A stretch of DNA of 5,036 nucleotides. Origin: Actinomycetes bacterium (lineage in GTDB: Bacteria > Actinomycetota > Acidimicrobiia > Acidimicrobiales > Microtrichaceae). The notes under the pieces are model-generated. The model made no database searches. It saw nothing but the letters and a program-made list of their open reading frames with translations, and was not told the origin of the DNA. The stretch spans positions 1-5,036 of the forward strand of contig JAEZAI010000048.1 of NCBI GenBank assembly GCA_023427825.1, given 5' to 3'. Positions 1 through 5,036 of this stretch are shown here, one piece after another (position 1 is the stretch's first letter; every line of letters begins with the position of its first letter). A program made the translations under genes and the position numbers.

Positions 1-864
1 GAGCGGTGCTGGTCCCGCTTCGATCCGACGAGCGCGCTGTCGGTCCTCAACGCGGATCCGGCACCGGAGGTGGAGGTGCCCGGGCTGCTCGGCGCAGCGA
101 TCCGGCGGGCGCTCCTGGCCTGGCACGTCACCGGCGGCGCCTTCGATCCCACCGTGCACGACGCGCTCGTGGCGGCGGGCTACGACCGCACCTTCGAGCT
201 GGTGGCGGACCGACGGGTGCCGGCCCCACCGGGTCGCGTCGTACCGGGGTGCGCGGCCGTCGAGGTGCACGGCGCGTCCGGGTGGGGCGGAACCGCCCAG
301 GACGAGCAGGCCGACGGTCTCGCCGACCGGGGGACCCGCGCCGTCGTGCGTCGGCCGCCCGGCCTGCGCCTGGACCTGGGCGGCATCGGCAAGGGCCTGG
401 CCGCCGACCTGCTCGTCGCCGACCTGGTCGCCGCCGGCGCCCGGTCGGTGCACGTGTCGCTCGGCGGCGACGTGCGCGTGGCGGGGGAGGTGCCGGCGGG
501 CGGGTGGCCCGTGCCGGTCGTGGACCCGTGGGACGACGGCGTGCTGAGCACGGTCGTGCTCGATCGTCCGGGCGCGGTGGTCATGTCCAGCACCCGCCGC
601 CGCCGCTGGCAGACCGATGACGGCGGCTGGGCGCACCACCTGATCGATCCGACCACCGGGCGTCCCGCCGAGAGGGGAGTGGCCGCCGTGGTGGTCGTGG
701 CCGCCGAGGCGTGGTGGGCCGAGAGCCTGGCCAAGGCGGCCCTCGTGCTCGGCGTGGAGGCCGGTCGGGAGCTGCTCCGGCGCCACGACGCGGAGGGCGT
801 GATCGTCAGGGACGACGCCGATCGGGTGGAGTGCTGGCGCTCGCTCAGTCCTGGGGGTCGCTGA
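1..864 (+). CDS. FAD:protein FMN transferase, ApbE family (5' partial)
   Basis: ApbE-family enzymes use FAD and Mg2+ to attach FMN covalently to a threonine of target redox proteins. The reading frame is open from base 1, so the start lies upstream and 287 residues are visible; perhaps 25-40 N-terminal residues, and any signal peptide, are missing. The family's N-terminal signature is seen as WSRFDPTSALSVLNAD (residues 4-19; family form is close to SRFxPxSELSRLN). Next come DLGGIGKGLAAD (125-136), the core flavin-binding motif; SLGGDV (153-158); and HHLIDPTTGRPA (212-223), with the conserved His-Asp pair. The C-terminal element AESLAKAALVLG (240-251) has Glu241 and Lys245 where classical members have an Asp and a Thr that bind the metal; I recall this variant from actinobacterial homologues. 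The last 20 bases overlap the end of the convergent regulator gene. The flavin-accepting partner is not in view. Family assignment is firm; activity and substrate are inferred. Confidence 0.93.
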   Translation, partial: ERCWSRFDPTSALSVLNADPAPEVEVPGLLGAAIRRALLAWHVTGGAFDPTVHDALVAAGYDRTFELVADRRVPAPPGRVVPGCAAVEVHGASGWGGTAQDEQADGLADRGTRAVVRRPPGLRLDLGGIGKGLAADLLVADLVAAGARSVHVSLGGDVRVAGEVPAGGWPVPVVDPWDDGVLSTVVLDRPGAVVMSSTRRRRWQTDDGGWAHHLIDPTTGRPAERGVAAVVVVAAEAWWAESLAKAALVLGVEAGRELLRRHDAEGVIVRDDADRVECWRSLSPGGR

Positions 865-3466
865 GCAGCGCCGCCAGCTCGCTGCGGGAGCTGATCCCGA
901 GCTTCCCGTAGATGCGGGCGAGGTGGGACTCGACCGTGCGGCGTGACACGTAGAGGCGCTCGCCGATCTCCCGGGCGGGCAGACCGCCGGCGGCCAGGAT
1001 GGCCACCTCGCGCTCGCGCCGTGTCAGCGGCACCGGAGCCAGGTCGGCGACCAGGCCGGGCGTCGCCGCGGTCTCGCATGCGCCGCGCCACTCGGTGGCG
1101 ACCCTCGACCAGTGCGCAGCCATCCGCGGGTCGCCCTCGCGCCGGGCCGCGTCGGCGGCGGCGTAGGCGGCCTCGGCCGCCCACAGGAGCGCTCCGATGT
1201 CCGCGAGCTCGTCCGCCGCCTCGCCGAGCAGCGACGCCTGGCCGGTGGCCATGCCGGTCACGTGGTTGGCCATCGCCTCGCCGAGCGTGCCCTGGCAGCG
1301 GGCGGCGGCGGCCCGCATGCGCTCCTCGCACGCGGCGGCACCGCCCAGGCGCGCCAGGTCGTACAGGCAGCCGATCTCGCCCATCACGTCACCGATCGCC
1401 AGACGGGCCTCGGCGCCGCGGTCCAGCAGGAGCCGCGCCCGTTCGGGGTCGCCCTGCGACATGGCGGTCCACGCCCGGGCGCGGACAAGTGCGCCGCCGA
1501 AGAGGTCGGCCGGGTGCGGGCCGGCTTCGTCGATGCGGTCGAGCCACCCCTGCGCGGCTGCGCCGTCGCCGGTGGTGGCGGTGGCGAGAGCGAGGGCGAT
1601 CTGGGCCCACTGCCGCATGCCCACGTGGCCGGTCTGGACGAACGAGCTCTCGGCCAGGCGCATGGCCCGCGTCGCCGAACGGAGTCGCCCCTGCGTGAAC
1701 TGCACCCAGCCGTGGACGAGTGCGGCCAGCCCGATCCCGCCGATCTCGCCCTCGGTGCGGCACAGCTGCATCGACCGGCTCGCCTCGTCCTCGGCATCGG
1801 CGAGCCGCCCGGTCTCGGCCAACGCCACCGTCCGGCCGACACCGAGCACCCGCATGGTGATCAGTGCGATCTGCTCGCCGAGCTCCGCGTACGCGGCGAG
1901 CGCGCGGTCGCAGACGGCGACGGCGTCCTCGAAGCGACCGAGCGTGCGGTAGGCGTGCGTGAGCGCCATGGCCGCCTGGATGAGCACCCGGTCGGGACCG
2001 CGATCGGCCAGCGGCTCGGCGAGCGCGACCGACTCGGCGGCGCGCCCCTGCGCCGCGAGCAGCAGCGACCGCACCGCGACCGCCTCCTCGCGCCACTCCG
2101 ACGGCGCCAGCGCCTCGGCCCGGTCCAGCGCGGCGGCGGATGCCGGTTCGTCGCCCCGCTTCCAGAAGTGGGTGATCGCGGCGTTGATCTCGACGCGGAT
2201 GCGCTCGTCGTCGGTGGTGGCGGTGGCTGCCCACCTCGGTCGGAGCGCGGCCGTGGCCGCCGTGTCGCCGAGCTCGTAGTAGATGTCGGCCAGCAGCTCG
2301 CCGGTCTCGAAGTCCTGGAGCGACTGCCATGCGGACTCGGCGAGGTCTCGCGCCAGGTCCATGTCCTGGCTGAACCGCGCGGTGCGGGCCGCCTCGAGCA
2401 GGAGGTCGCGCTCCACCGGGACCTGGCCCGCGACCGACCAGTGGGCGAGCCGGAGGTGGTCGTAGCGGCGACGGGCGCCGCGAGCCCTCACCGCGGCGGC
2501 CAGCTCGCGGTGCACCTGCTGGAGCTGGAGCGGCGAGGCGCCGGCGCGCAGGACCTCGCCGAACAGCGGGTGGACGAGCCGGATCACGACGCGCCGCCAG
2601 TCCTGGGTGGTGGAGATCAGGCCCGACGCGTCCAGGCGGGCGAGGAGCTCGGGCGTCACCCGATCGGGCAGCTCGCCCGGTCCGAGCGGCTCGCCGACCG
2701 CGACGAGCAGCAGCGCCTCGGCCGCCGCGTCGTCCAGGTCGCCGATCCGGTGGCGGACGAAGTCGACGAGGCGGGGCGCGGTCGCCGGGACCGAGCGGAC
2801 CTGCGCGACCCCGTTCTCGACGCGCAGGTTCCCCGACTCCCGGGCCGCCATCAACACCTCGCGGACGAACAGCGCGTTGCCCTCGGTGGTCACCCAGAGC
2901 AGCTCGAGCGACATGGCGTCGAGCGGCGAGCCTGCGATGGCCTCGGCCACCTCGGCGACGTGGTCGCGCCCGAGCGGGGCCAGGTCGACGCGCTCGACGA
3001 CGCCGTCCTGCCAGAGCCGGGCCACCGGTTGCGGGGCGATCGTCCCTGCGGTCTGGCTCGCCACCAGCCCGACGTCGCCGTTGGTGACCAGCTGGTTGAC
3101 CAGCACCGCCGAAGCGTCGTCCAGGTGGTGCACGTCGTCGACGACCAGCACCGGGCGACGCCCGTCGGAGCGGTCCGCGATCGACTGGCGGAGGACCGGC
3201 AGCACGGGCAGGCCGGTGGAGGTGGAACCGACCGGCATGAGCTGCGCCAGGCTGCCCAGCGGCAGCAGCGCGGACCCCGGTGTGGCCGTGATCGCGATCG
3301 CGGTGACGCCCGCTCCGTCGAGCCGCCGGCTCACCTCGTCGAGCAGCCGGCTCTTGCCGACGCCCTCCTCGCCGACCACCAGGGCCCCCGTGCCGCCGCC
3401 GGCGAGGAGCGTCGTCAGGCGGTCGAGCTCGTTCGTGCGGCCGCTGACTCCCCAGTCGTGGTGCAT
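845..3466 (-). CDS. LuxR-family transcriptional regulator with AAA/STAND ATPase domain (LAL/MalT-like)
   Basis: This is a large cytoplasmic ATP-dependent transcription regulator of 873 residues, a normal size for LAL proteins (about 850-950). The N-terminal ATPase domain has GVSGRTNELDRL (6-17), Walker A GEEGVGKS (32-39, Lys38) and Walker B PVLVVDD (105-111). GNALFVREV (197-205) matches the GNPLF-type motif of these ATPases. Residues of about 340-790 are Ala/Leu/Arg-rich helical repeats resembling TPRs, which in this class form the ligand- or partner-binding arm. The C-terminal LuxR helix-turn-helix runs from LTRRERE (814-820) through REIGERLYVSRRTVESHL to about 869. There is no receiver domain or membrane segment, so it is not a two-component regulator. 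The ATG start puts six residues before the conserved N-terminal motif and follows a GGGGAGG. The inducer and target genes cannot be read from the sequence; control of its own palindrome-rich upstream region is a reasonable guess only. Its stop lies inside the end of the apbE-like gene. Confidence 0.96.
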   Translation of the reverse strand: MHHDWGVSGRTNELDRLTTLLAGGGTGALVVGEEGVGKSRLLDEVSRRLDGAGVTAIAITATPGSALLPLGSLAQLMPVGSTSTGLPVLPVLRQSIADRSDGRRPVLVVDDVHHLDDASAVLVNQLVTNGDVGLVASQTAGTIAPQPVARLWQDGVVERVDLAPLGRDHVAEVAEAIAGSPLDAMSLELLWVTTEGNALFVREVLMAARESGNLRVENGVAQVRSVPATAPRLVDFVRHRIGDLDDAAAEALLLVAVGEPLGPGELPDRVTPELLARLDASGLISTTQDWRRVVIRLVHPLFGEVLRAGASPLQLQQVHRELAAAVRARGARRRYDHLRLAHWSVAGQVPVERDLLLEAARTARFSQDMDLARDLAESAWQSLQDFETGELLADIYYELGDTAATAALRPRWAATATTDDERIRVEINAAITHFWKRGDEPASAAALDRAEALAPSEWREEAVAVRSLLLAAQGRAAESVALAEPLADRGPDRVLIQAAMALTHAYRTLGRFEDAVAVCDRALAAYAELGEQIALITMRVLGVGRTVALAETGRLADAEDEASRSMQLCRTEGEIGGIGLAALVHGWVQFTQGRLRSATRAMRLAESSFVQTGHVGMRQWAQIALALATATTGDGAAAQGWLDRIDEAGPHPADLFGGALVRARAWTAMSQGDPERARLLLDRGAEARLAIGDVMGEIGCLYDLARLGGAAACEERMRAAAARCQGTLGEAMANHVTGMATGQASLLGEAADELADIGALLWAAEAAYAAADAARREGDPRMAAHWSRVATEWRGACETAATPGLVADLAPVPLTRREREVAILAAGGLPAREIGERLYVSRRTVESHLARIYGKLGISSRSELAALLSDPQD

Positions 3467-3469
3467 GGT

Positions 3470-3476
3470 CCTCCCC
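3470..3476 (-). promoter_or_regulatory. Ribosome binding site of the LuxR-type regulator
   Basis: On the minus strand GGGGAGG lies three bases (ACC) before the ATG at 3466. It is a strong Shine-Dalgarno core with shorter than usual spacing, and it supports this ATG as the start. The conserved N-terminal motif begins six residues into the protein, in agreement with this choice. Confidence 0.7.
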
Positions 3477-3477
3477 G

Positions 3478-3894
3478 GTGCGGACCGGTCCGGGTCGCCG
3501 TCCTCCGGTGGGCAGTGAGTATTGCGTATCGGTCACCGATCCGCCGAGGCGACCGGGTGCGCACCATGAGGGGATCCCCGACGACGACCCGCCCCCCGAA
3601 GAGATCCTCCGGCGCGGCGCACCCGCGCGGGCAGTCGTCGTGCGGCGCCGCGGCTCCGGGCTGCGCAACGACGACGGCCTGGAGCTGCACACGCTCGTGC
3701 TGAACCTGGTCGAGGGCTCCACGCCCGTGCAGCTGACCGCGGTGGTGGCGTTGGAGCAGGCGGAGGTGGACCTGGTCGATGTGGGCGCCGAGGTGCCGGT
3801 GGCCGTGATGGAGGTGCTGGGCGAGCGCGGGCAGGTGGTGGCAGTGGACCTCGCCCGCGCTCGCGCCGAGCGCAGGGACGACGCCGGCTCCTGA
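3478..3894 (+). CDS. Small unrecognised protein, start uncertain
   Basis: I do not recognise this gene with certainty. From about base 3580 to the stop the frame has strong G/C third positions and a believable protein pattern. A Pro/Asp/Glu-rich start (DDDPPPEEILRRG) leads to alternating hydrophobic stretches typical of beta strands: ARAVVVRRRGSG, LELHTLVLNLVEG, TPVQLTAVVAL, GAEVPVAVMEV and QVVAVDLARA. The order (small Gly/Ala turn, paired strands, a G-x-x-VPV strand, then a final VVAVD strand) resembles from memory the small beta domain of actinobacterial DUF3592- or SHOCT-associated proteins; this is a weak inference. No signal peptide or membrane segment is visible. In-frame starts are only GTG 3478, GTG 3508 and GTG 3640, none with a clear ribosome site. 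The part before about 3570 has A/T-ending codons and palindromes and looks non-coding, so the given start is an outer limit. It is divergent from the LuxR-type gene and convergent with the aminotransferase gene. The opposite-strand frames here are His/Gln-rich shadows. Confidence 0.6.
   Translation: MRTGPGRRPPVGSEYCVSVTDPPRRPGAHHEGIPDDDPPPEEILRRGAPARAVVVRRRGSGLRNDDGLELHTLVLNLVEGSTPVQLTAVVALEQAEVDLVDVGAEVPVAVMEVLGERGQVVAVDLARARAERRDDAGS
3481..3492. promoter_or_regulatory. 12-bp perfect palindrome in the regulator's leader
   Basis: CGGACCGGTCCG is a perfect dyad with no spacer, ending 15 bases before the regulator's ATG on its 5' side. Having no loop it is better suited to binding a dimeric protein on DNA than to forming an RNA hairpin. 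A role as operator is inferred from position and symmetry only. Its central ten bases resemble the palindrome at 3893-3902. Confidence 0.35.
3528..3540. promoter_or_regulatory. 13-bp perfect inverted repeat, candidate operator in the promoter region
   Basis: ATCGGTCACCGAT has two 6-bp arms around one central base. It lies 61 bases upstream of the regulator's ATG, in the most AT-rich part of this control region (about 3515-3540). Read on the minus strand, an AATACT that could serve as a weak -10 follows a few bases downstream of the dyad, so a bound protein could sit across the polymerase contact region. No convincing -35 element was found, so the promoter itself is not claimed. The operator role is inferred. 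Confidence 0.4.
3570..3579. promoter_or_regulatory. 10-bp perfect palindrome GGGGATCCCC
   Basis: This perfect dyad is the third in about 100 bases between the regulator's start and the coding-like part of the small plus-strand gene. It may be a protein site or chance in GC-rich DNA. If the small gene starts upstream in the frame given below, the palindrome lies inside its 5' coding end, which weakens the regulatory reading. Confidence 0.2.
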
Positions 3895-3902
3895 ACCGGT
3901 TC
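3893..3902. repeat. 10-bp perfect palindrome at the end of the small gene
   Basis: GAACCGGTTC is a perfect dyad overlapping the small gene's TGA. It shares the ACCGGT core and outer G/C with the dyad at 3481-3492 (8 of 10 central bases). Having no loop, it is not a good terminator. Function unknown. Confidence 0.25.
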
Positions 3903-3930
3903 GGTCCCTGACGTCGTCCAGCGCCTGAAC

Positions 3931-3945
3931 CCGATCAGCGATCGG
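3931..3945. terminator. Short hairpin between convergent genes, possible weak terminator
   Basis: CCGATC and GATCGG form a 6-bp stem around the loop AGC, in the 56-bp gap between the small gene's stop and the aminotransferase's stop. Its position suits a bidirectional terminator. It lacks a T-tract on either side and the stem is short, so intrinsic termination would be weak. No other element is seen in the gap. Confidence 0.3.
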
Positions 3946-3950
3946 CCCCG

Positions 3951-5036
3951 TCAGCGCGACCAGACCGAGGCCAGCCGCGCCGCCGCGATGCGGAGCCCGT
4001 CGGGGTCCTGCGTGGCGAACGACAGCCGGGCCGTGTTCGACCACGAGGTGGCCGGCAGGCCGGAGCTCGGGTCGGCGGGCACGGCGAAGGCCGAGCCGGG
4101 CACGAACGCCACGCCGGCGTCGATCGCTCGGCCGAGCAACGTGTCCGTGTCGGTGCCGTCGGTCGCCTCGAGCCACAGGAACATGCCGCCGTCGGGACGG
4201 GTCAGCCGGATCCGGTCGCCCAGCTCCGACGTCAACGCCCGGTGGAGCGCGTGGCAGCGGCGACGCGCCTCGCGTCGCAGGTGCTCGAGATGCGCGGCGT
4301 GGTGCGGGTCCGTCAGCAGGTGGGCGACCACCAGCTGGTTCCAGGTGGGCGTGTGAAGGTCCGAGGTCTGCTTCAGGCGGACGACCGCGTCGCGAACCGC
4401 CGCCGGGCCGGACAGCCATCCCACCCGCAGGCCGGGGGCCAGCACCTTCGAGCTGGAGCCGAGGTGGACGACCTGCGGCGCCGCACCGTCGCGAGCGCGG
4501 GTGTCGCCGGTGCCGCGGAACAGCGAGCGGGTCGGGGGTCCCCAGTGGAGGTCGCGGTACGCCGCGTCCTCGACCAGCCGCACGCCGTGCTCGGCCGCCA
4601 GCTCGCGCAGGCGGTGGCGGCGCCCGGGCGACAGGACCGCGCCGGTGGGGTTGTGGTGATCCGCGACGACGTAGACGGCTCGTGGTCGCAACCCGCGCCG
4701 GATCATCCCGGTGAGTGCGTCCACGTCCATGCCCTCGTCGTCACCCGGCACCCCGACCACCCGCGCGCCGGCGGCGCGGAACGCCTGGACCGCACCGAGG
4801 TACGCCGGTTCCTGCACGGCGACGACGTCACCCGGGGCGCACAGCGCGCGGGCGAGCAGGTCGAGCCCCTGTTGGGAGCCGGTGGTGACGACCACCTCGT
4901 CCGGATCCACGCCCAGACCCCGTGCGACCGCCTCGCGGAGGACCGGGACGCCGGCGGTCGGGCCGTACTGCAGCGCCACCGGACCGTTCGGACCCGTCGC
5001 TGACGCCGCGGCCGCGGCCGCGGCCCGGACCCGGTC
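3951..5036 (-). CDS. PLP-dependent aminotransferase, class I/II, LysN/kynurenine-type (5' partial)
   Basis: This cytoplasmic fold-type I PLP enzyme moves an amino group between an amino acid and a 2-oxoacid; homologues act on 2-aminoadipate, kynurenine or branched/aromatic amino acids. The frame stays open to the right edge, with Ala-rich codons ahead of the GTG at 4979, so the start is off-window and some 40-60 residues are missing of a usual 390-420. Numbering the 361 visible residues from the edge: LQYGPTAGVPVLRE (22-35) is the conserved N-terminal segment; TGSQQGLDLL (52-61) is the phosphate-contact loop; HNPTG (128-132) holds the cofactor-contacting Asn129; EDAAYRDL (156-163) holds Asp157, which pairs with the pyridine nitrogen, and Tyr160. 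SSSKVLAPGLRVGW (194-207) carries the Schiff-base Lys197 and Arg204; PDGGMFLW (281-288) and NTARLSF (334-340) with substrate-carboxylate Arg337 complete the set. All catalytic residues are present. EDAAYRDL in place of EDDYDSE argues against a MocR regulator, but a fused upstream DNA-binding domain cannot be excluded. Substrate is not predictable. Confidence 0.94.
   Translation of the reverse strand, partial: DRVRAAAAAAASATGPNGPVALQYGPTAGVPVLREAVARGLGVDPDEVVVTTGSQQGLDLLARALCAPGDVVAVQEPAYLGAVQAFRAAGARVVGVPGDDEGMDVDALTGMIRRGLRPRAVYVVADHHNPTGAVLSPGRRHRLRELAAEHGVRLVEDAAYRDLHWGPPTRSLFRGTGDTRARDGAAPQVVHLGSSSKVLAPGLRVGWLSGPAAVRDAVVRLKQTSDLHTPTWNQLVVAHLLTDPHHAAHLEHLRREARRRCHALHRALTSELGDRIRLTRPDGGMFLWLEATDGTDTDTLLGRAIDAGVAFVPGSAFAVPADPSSGLPATSWSNTARLSFATQDPDGLRIAAARLASVWSR
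5005..5025. repeat. GC-only hexamer repeat coding for polyalanine
   Basis: About three and a half copies of GCCGCG in 21 bases lie within the aminotransferase gene. On the minus strand the frame reads seven alanines just before SATGPNGP. It is a low-complexity stretch in a helix or linker region ahead of the conserved LQYGPTAG segment; it could vary in length by slippage. No other function is indicated. Confidence 0.6.

Noticed and set aside
1571..2227. 15-base direct repeat GGTGGTGGCGGTGGC at 1571-1585 and 2213-2227
   Set aside because: Both copies encode ATATT in the regulator's Ala/Thr-rich helical region; low-complexity codon usage explains them and the flanks do not match.
3470..3579. 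GGGGA-containing sites as MalT-like boxes for the LAL regulator
   Set aside because: One is the ribosome binding site and the other part of a palindrome; the match is too short to claim, and the DNA specificity of this protein is unknown.
1112..3703. Long plus-strand open frame (over 800 codons) opposite the LuxR-type gene
   Set aside because: Its translation is Arg/Gly/His/Gln-rich with no recognisable motif; it is the antisense shadow of a high-GC gene whose own strand shows Walker motifs and a LuxR helix-turn-helix.
3566..3703. ATG 3566 read as a separate short gene
   Set aside because: In its own frame it gives a Ser/Thr/Pro/Cys-rich peptide without coding bias and stops in the small gene; it matters only as a possible start if an indel exists.
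1389..3722. Second long minus-strand frame overlapping the regulator
   Set aside because: It is Arg/Pro/Gly/Ala low-complexity in a shifted frame of the same strand and carries none of the domain motifs.
3415..4419. Minus-strand frame across the small gene and the aminotransferase end
   Set aside because: It is His/Gln/Arg-rich, crosses two genes supported in other frames, and has no motif; it is a shadow.
4242..5003. Plus-strand frame opposite the aminotransferase
   Set aside because: It is the antisense shadow of a gene with a complete set of PLP-enzyme motifs.

Overview
The window is very GC-rich DNA with strong third-position G/C bias, GTG starts and tightly packed genes, which suggests a high-GC actinobacterium. 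An acidimicrobial-type lineage is possible but cannot be settled from this sequence. I see four protein-coding genes, two of them cut by the window edges, and no RNA genes, mobile elements, CRISPR arrays or phage signatures.

Layout from left to right: (1) the 3' part of an ApbE-type FAD:protein FMN transferase gene on the plus strand (1-864, start off-window). (2) On the minus strand, overlapping its end by 20 bp tail to tail, a large LuxR-family regulator of the LAL/MalT-like type (845-3466), with an N-terminal AAA/STAND ATPase, a long helical TPR-like middle and a C-terminal LuxR helix-turn-helix. (3) A short control region (about 3467-3570) that is rich in perfect palindromes and holds the most AT-rich stretch near the regulator start. 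It leads into a small unrecognised plus-strand gene ending at 3894, whose start is unclear. (4) A 56-bp convergent gap with two small dyads, then a minus-strand fold-type I PLP-dependent aminotransferase of the LysN/kynurenine-aminotransferase-like branch (3951-5036), with its start beyond the right edge.

The genes alternate in orientation (+, -, +, -), so no two adjacent ones form an operon, and the sequence does not show that they work together. The ApbE homologue would attach FMN to threonines of redox proteins that are not in view. The LuxR-type protein probably responds to an unknown ligand and may control itself or its divergent neighbour through the palindromes between them. The aminotransferase is an ordinary amino-acid enzyme. 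I find no convincing new multi-gene system. The points most worth a second look are the palindrome cluster upstream of the regulator, the small gene with its ambiguous start, and the altered metal-site region of the ApbE homologue.
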